The notes under the pieces were generated by a model. That model was not told the DNA's origin, ran no database searches, and saw only the letters and a list, made by a program, of their open reading frames with translations. From Streptomyces lateritius (lineage in GTDB: Bacteria > Actinomycetota > Actinomycetes > Streptomycetales > Streptomycetaceae), in assembly GCF_014649715.1 (NCBI RefSeq), contig NZ_BMTO01000008.1, positions 186,001-250,000 on the forward strand: DNA of 64,000 nt, in the 5' to 3' direction. Both the position numbers and the translations under genes were made by a program. Shown one piece after another: positions 16,540 through 24,952 of this stretch (position 1 is its first letter; each line of letters opens with the position of its first letter).

Positions 16540-16573
16540 ACCGGGGATGCCTCCCAAAAGGGGCATCCCCGGT
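16540..16573 (+). terminator. Hairpin after rplO
   Basis: A perfect 12-bp stem (ACCGGGGATGCC with its complement) and a ten-base loop containing AAAA, 25 bases after the rplO stop. There is no T-run, as is common for Streptomyces terminators. It probably ends or attenuates the ribosomal transcript before secY. Confidence 0.7.
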
Positions 16574-16651
16574 TGGTCGTTCCTAGGGGGGCATGGTCGC
16601 CGGTAAGGTGGCGTGCACTGTCTATGCTCCGTGCGGTATGCCCGTACGGCC

Positions 16652-16687
16652 TTGACCGGTATCTGTACCTGTTTCCGTACCTGTTTC
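16652..16687 (+). promoter_or_regulatory. Possible secY promoter with direct repeat
   Basis: A TTGACC (16652-16657) is the only good -35-like hexamer in the secY leader; no convincing -10 follows at 16-18 bases (TACCTG at 20). A 10-base direct repeat TACCTGTTTC occurs at 16666-16675 and 16678-16687. A promoter is expected here because a terminator-like hairpin lies upstream. Confidence 0.3.
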
Positions 16688-16749
16688 TATTCGTCGAACC
16701 TCAAGACCGTCACCTCTGACGCACTTGCGCGGGGGTCGCAGGAGGCACC

Positions 16750-18069
16750 GTGCTCACCGCGTTCGCCCGGGCGTTCAAGACGCCCGACCTGCGCAAGAAG
16801 CTGCTCTTCACGCTCGGCATCGTCGTGCTGTACCGGCTCGGGGCACACATCCCCGTCCCCGGTGTCAGTTACAAGGCCGTCCAGCAGTGTGTGGACCAGG
16901 CGAGCCAGGGCAACAACTCCCTGTTCGGCCTGGTGAACATGTTCAGTGGCGGGGCGCTGCTGCAGATCACCATCTTCGCGCTCGGCATCATGCCGTACAT
17001 CACGGCGAGCATCATCCTGCAGCTGCTGACCGTCGTGATCCCGCGACTGGAAGCCCTCAAGAAGGAGGGACAGTCCGGCACCGCCAAGATCACGCAGTAC
17101 ACGCGCTACCTGACGATCGCGCTCGCCATCCTTCAGGGCACGGGTCTCGTGGCGACGGCCCGTACCGGCGCGCTCTTCAGCGGCTGCACGGTCGCCAACC
17201 AGGTCGTTCCCGACCAGTCGATCTTCGTCACCGTCACCATGGTCATCACGATGACCGCCGGCACCGCCCTGGTCATGTGGCTCGGTGAGCTCATCACCGA
17301 CCGCGGCATCGGCAACGGCATGTCGATCCTCATGTTCATCTCGATCGCCGCCGGCTTCCCGGGCGCCCTGTGGGCCATCAAGGAGAGCGGCAAGCTCGCC
17401 AAGGGCTGGATCGAGTTCGGCACCGTCATCCTGATCGGCTTCGTGATGGTGGCGCTCGTCGTCTTCGTCGAGCAGGCCCAGCGCAGGATCCCGGTGCAGT
17501 ACGCGAAGCGGATGATCGGCCGCAGGTCCTACGGCGGAACGTCCACTTATATCCCTCTCAAGGTGAACCAGGCAGGTGTGATTCCTGTCATCTTCGCCTC
17601 GTCGCTGCTCTACATCCCGGCCTTGATCGCCCAGTTCTCGAACTCCACCGCGGGCTGGAAAACCTGGATCGAAGCCCACTTCGTCAAGGGTGACCACCCC
17701 TACTACATCGCTACGTACTTCCTTCTGATCGTGTTCTTCGCCTTCTTCTACGTGGCGATCTCGTTCAACCCCGAGGAAGTCGCGGACAACATGAAGAAGT
17801 ATGGTGGCTTCATCCCGGGTATCCGGGCTGGTCGACCTACTGCCGAGTACCTGAGCTACGTGCTCAACAGGATCACTTGGCCGGGCTCGCTGTATCTGGG
17901 TCTGATCGCTCTTGTGCCGACGATGGCGTTGGCAGGCTTCGGTGGCGCCAATGCCAACTTCCCCTTCGGCGGGACGAGCATCCTCATCATCGTGGGTGTG
18001 GGGCTGGAGACCGTGAAGCAGATCGAGAGCCAGCTCCAGCAGCGCAATTACGAAGGGTTCCTCCGCTGA
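16750..18069 (+). CDS. secY: Preprotein translocase channel SecY
   Basis: A 439-residue SecY with ten predicted membrane segments, the pore of the SecYEG translocon. Recognisable parts are the plug/TM2 region (FGLVNMFSGGALLQITIFALGIMPYI), the cytoplasmic loop GRRSYGGTSTYIPLKVNQAGVIP, and the C-terminal loop GFIPGIRAGRPTAEYL. It starts with GTG, four bases after GGAGG. It is directly coupled to adk (TGATG), the usual actinobacterial secY-adk-map-infA order. Confidence 0.98.
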   Translation: MLTAFARAFKTPDLRKKLLFTLGIVVLYRLGAHIPVPGVSYKAVQQCVDQASQGNNSLFGLVNMFSGGALLQITIFALGIMPYITASIILQLLTVVIPRLEALKKEGQSGTAKITQYTRYLTIALAILQGTGLVATARTGALFSGCTVANQVVPDQSIFVTVTMVITMTAGTALVMWLGELITDRGIGNGMSILMFISIAAGFPGALWAIKESGKLAKGWIEFGTVILIGFVMVALVVFVEQAQRRIPVQYAKRMIGRRSYGGTSTYIPLKVNQAGVIPVIFASSLLYIPALIAQFSNSTAGWKTWIEAHFVKGDHPYYIATYFLLIVFFAFFYVAISFNPEEVADNMKKYGGFIPGIRAGRPTAEYLSYVLNRITWPGSLYLGLIALVPTMALAGFGGANANFPFGGTSILIIVGVGLETVKQIESQLQQRNYEGFLR

Positions 18070-18719
18070 TGCGAATCGTCCTCGTCGGACCGCCCGGGGC
18101 CGGCAAGGGTACGCAGGCCGCGTTCCTTGCCAAGAACCTGGACATCCCGCACATCTCCACGGGTGACCTGTTCCGCGCCAACATCAGTCAGGGCACGGAG
18201 CTGGGCCTCAAGGCCAAGGCGTTCATGGACGCCGGTGACCTGGTACCCGACGAGGTGACCATCGGCATGGCCAAGGACCGCATGGAGCAGCCGGACGCCG
18301 CGAACGGCTTCCTGCTCGACGGCTTCCCGCGCAACGTGGCCCAGGCCGAGGCGCTGGACGTGGTCCTGAAGGCCGAGGACATGCAGCTGGACGCGGTCCT
18401 GGACCTGGAGGTCCCCGAGGACGAGGTCGTGAAGCGGATCGCGGGTCGCCGCATCTGCCGCAACGACAGCGCGCACGTCTTCCACGTGACGTACACCCCG
18501 CCGAAGAGCGAGGGCGTCTGCGACGTGTGCGGAGGCGAGCTCTACCAGCGCGACGACGACTCCGAGGCGACCGTCCGCCGGCGCCTGGAGGTCTACCACA
18601 CGCAGACCGAGCCGATCATCGACTACTACCGGGCGCAGAACCTGGTCGTCACGATCTCGGCGCTCGGCAAGGTGGACGAGGTCACCGGTCGTGCGATGGC
18701 CGCGCTGAAGAAGAGCTGA
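18069..18719 (+). CDS. adk: Adenylate kinase
   Basis: A 216-residue long-form adenylate kinase (AMP + ATP to 2 ADP). P-loop GPPGAGKGT at 7-15, AMP-binding DGFPRN, and a LID domain with RRICRND...CDVCGG. Only three of the four classic zinc-site cysteines are present, so the LID site is partial. The ATG overlaps the secY stop; longer open sequence upstream lies within secY. Confidence 0.97.
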   Translation: MRIVLVGPPGAGKGTQAAFLAKNLDIPHISTGDLFRANISQGTELGLKAKAFMDAGDLVPDEVTIGMAKDRMEQPDAANGFLLDGFPRNVAQAEALDVVLKAEDMQLDAVLDLEVPEDEVVKRIAGRRICRNDSAHVFHVTYTPPKSEGVCDVCGGELYQRDDDSEATVRRRLEVYHTQTEPIIDYYRAQNLVVTISALGKVDEVTGRAMAALKKS

Positions 18720-18738
18720 CGCTCACCCTGGTTGTACG

Positions 18739-18779
18739 GATACGGCCGCGGTGCCCCTCGGGGGCGCCGCGGCCGTATC
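18739..18779 (+). terminator. Strong hairpin between adk and map
   Basis: A 13-bp outer stem (GATACGGCCGCGG) continues through one T-G wobble into a 5-bp GCCCC/GGGGC inner stem with TCG loop, about 19 pairs in all, followed by the T-rich run TTGTTCTGTT. It has the form of an efficient intrinsic terminator or attenuator placed inside the secY-adk-map-infA cluster. Confidence 0.8.
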
Positions 18780-18821
18780 GTTGTTCTGTTCCCCGTATCC
18801 GAAGGAAAGGCCCCCGCCGCG

Positions 18822-19658
18822 ATGGTGCAGATCAAGACCCCCGAGCAGATCGCGAAGATGCGCGAGGCCGGGCTGGTCGTCGCCGCCATCCACGCGGCGA
18901 CCCGGGAGGCGGCCGTGCCGGGCGCCACGACGAAGGACCTGGACGAGGTCGCCCGCAAGGTGATCGCCGACCACGGCGCGAAGTCGAACTTCCTCGGGTA
19001 CGGCGGCTTCCCCGCGACGATCTGCACCTCGGTGAACGAGGTCGTCGTCCACGGCATCCCGGACGACAAGACGGTCCTCAAGGACGGGGACATCATCTCG
19101 ATCGACTGCGGCGCGATCGTCGACGGCTGGCACGGGGACGCGGCGTACACGGCGTTCGTGGGCACGGGCCACGCCCCTGAGCTGATCGAGCTCTCCCGGG
19201 TGACCGAGGAGTCGATGTGGGCCGGCATCGCCGCGATGAAGAACGGCAACCGACTGGTGGACATCTCGCGCGCGATCGAGACGTACATCCGCCGCCAGCC
19301 GAAGCCGGGCGGCGGCAAGTACGGCATCGTCGAGGACTACGGCGGCCACGGCATCGGCACCGAGATGCACATGGACCCGCACCTGCTGAACTACGTCTCC
19401 CGCAAGCGAGGCAAGGGTCCGAAGCTGGTCCCCGGCTTCTGCCTGGCGATCGAGCCGATGGTCTCCCTCGGCACGCCGCAGACCGAGGTCCTCGCCGACG
19501 ACTGGACGGTCATCACGACGGACGGCACCTGGTCCTCCCACTGGGAGCACTCGGTGGCCCTCACGGAGGCGGGTCCCCTGGTCCTGACCTCCCCGGACGG
19601 CGGCAAGGCGAAGCTCGCGGAGCTGGGCGTCACGGCGGCTCCGGACCCGCTGGGGTGA
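18822..19658 (+). CDS. map: Methionine aminopeptidase, type I
   Basis: A 278-residue type I enzyme that removes the initiator Met from nascent proteins. The metal ligands are visible: Asp in SIDCGAIVDGWHGDA (two aspartates), His in GHGIGTEMH, Glu in AIEPM and Glu in WEHSVALTE. The ATG at 18822 is preceded at a distance by GAAGGAAAGG. It is separated from adk by a strong hairpin, so it may have lower or independent expression. Confidence 0.96.
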   Translation: MVQIKTPEQIAKMREAGLVVAAIHAATREAAVPGATTKDLDEVARKVIADHGAKSNFLGYGGFPATICTSVNEVVVHGIPDDKTVLKDGDIISIDCGAIVDGWHGDAAYTAFVGTGHAPELIELSRVTEESMWAGIAAMKNGNRLVDISRAIETYIRRQPKPGGGKYGIVEDYGGHGIGTEMHMDPHLLNYVSRKRGKGPKLVPGFCLAIEPMVSLGTPQTEVLADDWTVITTDGTWSSHWEHSVALTEAGPLVLTSPDGGKAKLAELGVTAAPDPLG

Positions 19659-19724
19659 GCGGAGCCCTTCTCTGCGGCGTGGTCTCTTGCGTAACGATCT
19701 CCAGGGGTGGGCATTCTTCCTGGA

Positions 19725-19754
19725 TTCGTCTTTTCCGGGAGCCTGACGTAGACT
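19725..19754 (+). promoter_or_regulatory. Candidate infA promoter
   Basis: TAGACT (19749-19754) fits the Streptomyces housekeeping -10 well; TTCGTC (19725-19730) stands 18 bases upstream as a weak -35. It lies in the 175-base gap between map and infA. Confidence 0.4.
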
Positions 19755-19833
19755 GATGCGTCGGCTCTCGTGTACCCGTGTGTCCTCACCCGGAGCGAGA
19801 GTCGATCAAGGTAGCCGATTCGAAAGGCGAAGC

Positions 19834-20055
19834 GTGGCCAAGAAGCAAGGTGCCATCGAAATCGAGGGCACCGTGATCGAGTCCCTCCCGAACGCCATGT
19901 TCAAGGTGGAGCTCCAGAACGGTCACAAAGTCCTCGCGCACATCTCCGGCAAGATGCGGATGCACTACATCCGAATCCTTCCGGACGACCGGGTCGTCGT
20001 GGAGCTCTCTCCGTACGACCTGACGCGTGGCCGGATCGTCTACCGGTACAAGTAG
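19834..20055 (+). CDS. infA: Translation initiation factor IF-1
   Basis: A 73-residue IF-1, an OB-fold protein that occupies the A site during initiation (AKKQGAIEIEGTVIESLPNAMFKVEL; GRIVYRYK end). GTG start at 19834, with AAAGG about nine bases upstream. An open in-frame extension to 19756 is not part of the family. Confidence 0.98.
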   Translation: MAKKQGAIEIEGTVIESLPNAMFKVELQNGHKVLAHISGKMRMHYIRILPDDRVVVELSPYDLTRGRIVYRYK

Positions 20056-20121
20056 ATCTTGCCCGCACCCCGCATCTTCCGTGCGCGGGTGGTGGCACTG
20101 ACCCGGAGAACCTCACATCCC

Positions 20122-20235
20122 ATGAAGGTCAAGCCGAGCGTCAAGAAGATCTGCGACAAGTGCAAGGTGATCCGCCGTCACGGCCGGGTCATGGTCATCT
20201 GCGACAACCTGCGCCACAAGCAGCGCCAGGGCTGA
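20122..20235 (+). CDS. rpmJ: 50S ribosomal protein bL36, zinc type
   Basis: A 37-residue L36 (MKVKPSVKKICDKCKVIRRH). The C11, C14, C27 and H32 ligands are intact, so this is the zinc-binding form. It lies 66 bases after infA and leads the alpha-operon block (rpmJ-rpsM-rpsK-rpoA-rplQ). Confidence 0.97.
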   Translation: MKVKPSVKKICDKCKVIRRHGRVMVICDNLRHKQRQG

Positions 20236-20419
20236 CGCACGCCGACCGACCTGCACCTCCGCAGTTCTTCGCGCGACGCAAGCAACGTACATACGCAGAG
20301 CCCGCCCAGCCCGCAAGGGTCGGCGGCACCTCCGGCGGGGGCCGGGGACCCGATTCGTACCTCATACGGCGGTCGGGAGCGGCTTTGCGGAAGACCCCCG
20401 AACACACAGGAGCCATTGA

Positions 20420-20800
20420 ATGGCACGCGTTTCCGGTGTTGACATCCCGCGCGAAAAGCGTGTGGAGATCGCACTCACCTACGTCTTCGGTATCGGGCGC
20501 ACCCGGTCCAAGGAGATCCTCGCCTCCACCGGCGTGAACCCGAACACCCGCGTTCGTGACCTGGCCGAAGAGGACCTGGTCAAGATCCGCGAGTACGTGG
20601 ACGCCAACCTCCAGACCGAGGGCGACCTCCGCCGCGAGATCCAGGGCGACATCCGCCGCAAGATCGAGATCCAGTGCTACCAGGGCATCCGCCACCGTCG
20701 CGGCCTCCCGGTGCACGGTCAGCGCACGAGCACCAACGCGCGTACCCGCAAGGGCCCGCGTCGCGCCATCGCCGGCAAGAAGAAGCCGGGCAAGAAGTAG
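20420..20800 (+). CDS. rpsM: 30S ribosomal protein uS13
   Basis: A 126-residue S13 (MARVSGVDIPREKRVEIALT; RHRRGLPVHGQRTSTNART), in the head, contacting P-site tRNA and bridge B1. The 184-base gap before it holds no gene; AGGAG stands eight bases before the ATG. Confidence 0.98.
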   Translation: MARVSGVDIPREKRVEIALTYVFGIGRTRSKEILASTGVNPNTRVRDLAEEDLVKIREYVDANLQTEGDLRREIQGDIRRKIEIQCYQGIRHRRGLPVHGQRTSTNARTRKGPRRAIAGKKKPGKK

Positions 20801-20866
20801 TCCTCAGCGGACGCTTGACCACACGGTCTTCGCTGTAGGACCGACCACCTCCCGTAGGAGATATAG

Positions 20867-21271
20867 ATGCCCCCCAAGGGTCGTCAGGGCGCTGCCAAGA
20901 AGGTGCGCCGCAAGGAAAAGAAGAACGTCGCTCACGGCCACGCGCACATCAAGAGCACGTTCAACAACACGATCGTCTCGATCACGGACCCCTCGGGCAA
21001 CGTGATCTCCTGGGCCTCCGCCGGCCACGTCGGCTTCAAGGGCTCGCGCAAGTCGACTCCGTTCGCCGCGCAGATGGCCGCCGAGTCGGCCGCTCGCCGC
21101 GCGCAGGAGCACGGCATGCGCAAGGTCGACGTCTTCGTCAAGGGTCCGGGCTCCGGCCGCGAGACCGCGATCCGCTCCCTCCAGGCCACGGGCCTCGAGG
21201 TCGGTTCGATCCAGGACGTCACCCCCACGCCGCACAACGGCTGCCGTCCCCCCAAGCGCCGCCGCGTCTGA
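20867..21271 (+). CDS. rpsK: 30S ribosomal protein uS11
   Basis: A 134-residue S11 (HGHAHIKSTFNNTIVSITD; DVTPTPHNGCRPPKRRRV end), on the platform near the mRNA exit. AGGAGAT precedes the ATG. rpsD, which follows rpsK in many bacteria, is not here; in Streptomyces it is encoded elsewhere. Confidence 0.98.
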   Translation: MPPKGRQGAAKKVRRKEKKNVAHGHAHIKSTFNNTIVSITDPSGNVISWASAGHVGFKGSRKSTPFAAQMAAESAARRAQEHGMRKVDVFVKGPGSGRETAIRSLQATGLEVGSIQDVTPTPHNGCRPPKRRRV

Positions 21272-21297
21272 CGCATCGGCTGCTTGCGCAGGACTTC

Positions 21298-21329
21298 GGG
21301 CGGTACGACTCTTCGGGGACGTGCCGCCC
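21298..21329 (+). promoter_or_regulatory. Hairpin between rpsK and rpoA
   Basis: A 9-bp stem (GGGCGGTAC with GTGCCGCCC, one G-T pair) 26 bases after the rpsK stop and about 70 bases before rpoA. It has no T-run; it may be an attenuator or processing site that sets the ratio of rpoA to ribosomal transcripts. Confidence 0.5.
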
Positions 21330-21399
21330 GTACCCTTGCAGTACCAGCAGTGCCTCAGGACATCAAATAGTGGGTGTCCATGACTGAAGGAACCACATC

Positions 21400-22422
21400 A
21401 TGCTGATCGCTCAGCGTCCCTCGCTGACCGAAGAGGTCGTCGACGAATTCCGTTCGCGGTTCGTCATCGAGCCCCTGGAGCCGGGCTTCGGCTACACGCT
21501 CGGCAACAGCCTCCGCCGTACGCTCCTCTCCTCGATCCCGGGTGCGGCGGTCACGTCCATCCGCATCGACGGTGTCCTGCACGAGTTCACCACCGTGCCG
21601 GGCGTCAAGGAGGACGTCACCGACCTCATCCTGAACATCAAGCAGCTGGTCGTCTCCTCGGAGCACGACGAGCCGGTCGTGATGTACCTGCGCAAGCAGG
21701 GTCCGGGTCTGGTCACCGCCGCCGACATCGCCCCGCCGGCCGGTGTCGAGGTGCACAACCCCGACCTCGTCCTCGCCACGCTCAACGGCAAGGGCAAGCT
21801 GGAGATGGAGCTGACCGTCGAGCGCGGTCGCGGCTACGTCTCCGCCGTGCAGAACAAGCAGCTGGGCCAGGAGATCGGCCGTATCCCGGTCGACTCCATC
21901 TACTCGCCGGTGCTCAAGGTCACGTACAAGGTCGAGGCGACCCGTGTCGAGCAGCGCACCGACTTCGACAAGCTGATCGTCGACGTCGAGACCAAGCAGG
22001 CCATGCGGCCGCGTGACGCCATGGCGTCCGCCGGTAAGACCCTGGTCGAGCTGTTCGGTCTGGCGCGCGAGCTCAACATCGACGCCGAGGGCATCGACAT
22101 GGGCCCGTCCCCCACGGACGCCGCCCTCGCCGCGGACCTGGCGCTGCCGATCGAGGAGCTCGAGCTCACTGTTCGGTCGTACAACTGCCTCAAGCGTGAG
22201 GGCATCCACTCCGTGGGTGAGCTCGTGGCGCGCTCGGAGGCCGACCTCCTCGACATCCGCAACTTCGGTGCGAAGTCGATCGACGAGGTCAAGGCGAAGC
22301 TGGCCGGCATGGGCCTGGCCCTCAAGGACAGCCCGCCCGGATTCGACCCGACCGCCGCCGCCGACGCCTTCGGCGCCGACGACGACGCGGACGCGGGCTT
22401 CGTCGAGACCGAGCAGTACTGA
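21400..22422 (+). CDS. rpoA: RNA polymerase alpha subunit
   Basis: A 340-residue alpha subunit. The NTD (about 1-230, dimerisation and beta/beta' assembly: RFVIEPLEPGFGYTLGNSLRRTLLSS) and CTD (about 250-315, UP-element and activator contacts: RSYNCLKREGIHSVGELVARSE) are both complete, with a short acidic tail. AAGGA stands about eight bases before the ATG. Confidence 0.99.
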   Translation: MLIAQRPSLTEEVVDEFRSRFVIEPLEPGFGYTLGNSLRRTLLSSIPGAAVTSIRIDGVLHEFTTVPGVKEDVTDLILNIKQLVVSSEHDEPVVMYLRKQGPGLVTAADIAPPAGVEVHNPDLVLATLNGKGKLEMELTVERGRGYVSAVQNKQLGQEIGRIPVDSIYSPVLKVTYKVEATRVEQRTDFDKLIVDVETKQAMRPRDAMASAGKTLVELFGLARELNIDAEGIDMGPSPTDAALAADLALPIEELELTVRSYNCLKREGIHSVGELVARSEADLLDIRNFGAKSIDEVKAKLAGMGLALKDSPPGFDPTAAADAFGADDDADAGFVETEQY

Positions 22423-22470
22423 TCCTCTCCAAGAGGACCGATTGACCGCTGCGGGCCGGTTCCGGCCGGC

Positions 22471-22506
22471 CACGCAGTTCCCCGCGCCCCTCAAGGGGGG
22501 CGCGGG
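22471..22506. repeat. Streptomyces-type CCCGCGCCCC intergenic hairpin
   Basis: In the 164-base rpoA-rplQ gap, CACGCAGTTC is followed by a perfect 10-bp stem CCCGCGCCCC/GGGGCGCGGG (22481-22506). The CAGTTCCCCGCGCCCCT string is one I recognise as a frequent intergenic motif of Streptomyces genomes, usually at transcript ends. Here it lies inside the alpha operon, so it may act as an attenuator. Confidence 0.55.
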
Positions 22507-22586
22507 TCTCCGTCGGACACGACCGTCCGCGCGGACACTGACACCGGTACCTCATACGGCCGGTGCAGATCACAAGGAGAAACACC

Positions 22587-23081
22587 ATGCCGCGTCCCAC
22601 CAAGGGTGCCCGCCTCGGCGGCAGCGCCGCTCACGAGCGTCTGCTGCTTGCCAACCTGGCGAAGTCGCTCTTCGAGCACGGCCGCATCACCACGACCGAG
22701 GCCAAGGCCCGCCGCCTGCGTCCGGTCGCCGAGCGCCTGATCACCAAGGCGAAGAAGGGCGACATCCACAACCGTCGCCTGGTGCTGCAGACGATCACCG
22801 ACAAGGGCATCGTCCACACCCTCTTCACCGAGATCGCTCCGCGCTACGCCGAGCGCCCGGGTGGCTACACCCGTATCACCAAGATCGGTAACCGTCGTGG
22901 CGACAACGCCCCGATGGCCGTGATCGAGCTGGTCGAGGGCGAGATCGCCAAGAAGGCGACCGTCGCCGAGGCCGAGGCCGCCACCAAGCGTGCGGTCAAG
23001 GAGGCTGACGAGGCCAAGGTCGAGGAGACCAAGGCCGAGGACGCCGCCGAGGCTCCGGCTGAGGAGTCGAAGGACGCGTAA
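22587..23081 (+). CDS. rplQ: 50S ribosomal protein bL17 with acidic tail
   Basis: A 164-residue L17. The core (MPRPTKGARLGGSAAHERLLL to PMAVIELVEG) ends near residue 120; the last 40 residues are a Lys/Glu/Ala-rich helical tail common in actinobacteria. AAGGAGA stands seven bases before the ATG. Last gene of the superoperon. Confidence 0.98.
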   Translation: MPRPTKGARLGGSAAHERLLLANLAKSLFEHGRITTTEAKARRLRPVAERLITKAKKGDIHNRRLVLQTITDKGIVHTLFTEIAPRYAERPGGYTRITKIGNRRGDNAPMAVIELVEGEIAKKATVAEAEAATKRAVKEADEAKVEETKAEDAAEAPAEESKDA

Positions 23082-23101
23082 GCGTTCTTACGTTTCTCGT
23101 G

Positions 23102-23135
23102 GGCGGGCCCGTACCCCTTGGGGTGCGGGCCCGCC
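23102..23135 (+). terminator. Terminator of the ribosomal superoperon
   Basis: A 34-base inverted repeat (GGCGGGCCCGTACCCC paired with GGGGTGCGGGCCCGCC, one G-T pair, tiny loop), 20 bases after the rplQ stop. It ends about 34 bases before truA. Confidence 0.8.
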
Positions 23136-23168
23136 TCCGTACGCAGAGGTTTCGAGAGGATTCAGCGC

Positions 23169-24026
23169 GTGAGCGACGACGTGCAGGCCGGGTTCGTACG
23201 CATCCGGCTCGACCTGTCCTACGACGGCAAGGACTTCTCCGGCTGGGCCAAGCAGGCCCACGGGCAGCGCACCGTCCAGGGCGACATCGAGGACGCCCTG
23301 CGGACCGTGACCCGGTCCAAGGAGACGTACGAGCTGACCGTCGCCGGCCGGACCGACTCCGGCGTGCACGCGCGGGGCCAGGTCGCCCACGTCGACCTCC
23401 CCGTCGAGCTGTGGACCGAGCACCGGGACAAGCTGCTCCGGCGGCTCGCCGGGCGCCTCTCCCACGACGTACGGGTGTGGAGGCTCACCGAGGCCCCCAG
23501 CGGCTTCAACGCCCGCTTCTCCGCCATCTGGCGCCGCTACACCTACCGGGTCACCGACAACCCCGGCGGTGTCGACCCGCTCCTGCGCGGCCACGTCCTG
23601 TGGCACGACTGGGCCCTCGACATGGACGCCATGAACGCCGCCGCCGAGCGGCTCGTCGGCGAGCACGACTTCGCCGCGTACTGCAAGAAGCGCGACGGCG
23701 CCACCACCATCCGGACGCTCCAGGAGCTGCGCTGGGAGCGGCGGCCCGGCGGCATCCTCGAGGCGACCGTGAAGGCCGACGCCTTCTGCCACAACATGGT
23801 CCGCTCGCTCGTCGGCGCCCTGCTGTTCGTCGGCGACGGCCACCGGCCCGTCGACTGGCCCGCGAAGGTGCTCGCCGCGGGCGTCCGGGACTCGGCCGTC
23901 CACGTCGTACGCCCGCACGGGCTCACCCTCGAAGAGGTCGGCTACCCGGCCGACGAGCTCCTGGCCGCCCGCAATCTGGAGGCCAGGAACAGGCGGTCAC
24001 TCCCCGGGAGCGGCGGCTGCTGCTGA
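23169..24026 (+). CDS. truA: tRNA pseudouridine(38-40) synthase TruA
   Basis: A 285-residue enzyme that isomerises U38-U40 of the tRNA anticodon arm. The catalytic Asp63 lies in AGRTDSGVHA; FNARFSAIWRRYTYRV and FCHNMVRSLVGAL are also typical. GTG at 23169 is chosen for GAGAGGA about nine bases upstream. Its end overlaps the convergent membrane-protein gene by 30 bases. Confidence 0.95.
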   Translation: MSDDVQAGFVRIRLDLSYDGKDFSGWAKQAHGQRTVQGDIEDALRTVTRSKETYELTVAGRTDSGVHARGQVAHVDLPVELWTEHRDKLLRRLAGRLSHDVRVWRLTEAPSGFNARFSAIWRRYTYRVTDNPGGVDPLLRGHVLWHDWALDMDAMNAAAERLVGEHDFAAYCKKRDGATTIRTLQELRWERRPGGILEATVKADAFCHNMVRSLVGALLFVGDGHRPVDWPAKVLAAGVRDSAVHVVRPHGLTLEEVGYPADELLAARNLEARNRRSLPGSGGCC

Positions 24027-24896
24027 GGCCTGGGTGCGGCCGCGGGCGTAGATCTGGTTGAAGGTGAACGTGGCCAGGTCGTCGCTGGCCTCGTAGATGG
24101 GCTTGTCGGCGGTGGTGACCTTCTTGCCGTCGGCGAAGCCGGCGGTGGTGAAGTAGGCGTACCGGCCGATCGAGTTCGAGCGCCGCAGACAGACCGTCGC
24201 GCGGCAGAACTCGCCCACGCCCGATCCGGCGAGCGGGGCGACCCCGCCCTTGGCCTGGGCCTTGGCCTTCAGCGCCTCCGCCTCCGTGGAGAAGACCGCC
24301 ACGCCGACGGTGATCGCGACCCCGTCCTTCACATAGGTGGCGCGGATCACGCGGTCGCACCCGTTCTGCTTCAGGATCGAGCCGAGCGGGCCCTGCGTGA
24401 CGCTCGCGCAGTTCGTGGTCGAGGAGGTCGCGCCCTTCTTGTACGCGCGGCCGCTCATCGTGAGCTTCTTGCCGGGGAAGAGGCCCTCGGCGCTGAGCGG
24501 GGCCTTGTCCTTCGTCTCGTTCGAGATGAAGTCCTTGGGGTTCGGCGGGGGCGGCGGTGCCACGGACGAGAACGTCGGCTCGGGCGTGGCCGAGTCGCTG
24601 GGCGCCGCGGAGCCGGTGGGGGTGACCGAGCCGTTCTTGGCCGTGTCGTCGCCCTTGCCGCTGCTCACGACCGCCGTGGCGACGATCGCGCCGACCACGA
24701 GCGTCGCGAGCGCGCCACCGCCGATCACCAGCCAGCGCTTACGCCGACGGCCGGCCGCCGAGGCGTCCGCCAGGGCACCCCAGTCGGGTGTCTGCGGTGC
24801 CTGCGCCCCAGGAAACGGGTTCGGCTGCTGTCCGTACGGCTGCTGCTGACCGTGCTGCTGCGGCTCCTGCGGCCACTGCGGTCCCCCAAAGCTCAT
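23997..24896 (-). CDS. Membrane-anchored hypothetical protein with extracytoplasmic domain
   Basis: A 299-residue protein: Gln/Pro-rich cytoplasmic N-terminus (1-40), a basic RRRKRW stop, one membrane helix (about 55-77), a Ser/Thr/Pro-rich linker to about 120, then a roughly 170-residue outer domain with paired cysteines (NCASV, NGCDR, FCRATVCLRR). The start at 24896 has AGGA seven bases upstream; an ATG three codons earlier has none. Its 3' end overlaps truA by 30 bases tail-to-tail. The architecture is common in Streptomyces; function unknown. Confidence 0.75.
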   Translation of the reverse strand: MSFGGPQWPQEPQQHGQQQPYGQQPNPFPGAQAPQTPDWGALADASAAGRRRKRWLVIGGGALATLVVGAIVATAVVSSGKGDDTAKNGSVTPTGSAAPSDSATPEPTFSSVAPPPPPNPKDFISNETKDKAPLSAEGLFPGKKLTMSGRAYKKGATSSTTNCASVTQGPLGSILKQNGCDRVIRATYVKDGVAITVGVAVFSTEAEALKAKAQAKGGVAPLAGSGVGEFCRATVCLRRSNSIGRYAYFTTAGFADGKKVTTADKPIYEASDDLATFTFNQIYARGRTQASAAAAAPGE

Positions 24897-24952
24897 GCCG
24901 CGCATCCTAAACCGGTTGGGAACACGCGGTGCGGGCGGCGACAATGCCCACC

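Noticed and set aside
21272..21399. Loss of rpsD between rpsK and rpoA as a deletion
   Set aside because: Streptomyces normally encodes rpsD elsewhere; the gap is the ordinary arrangement.
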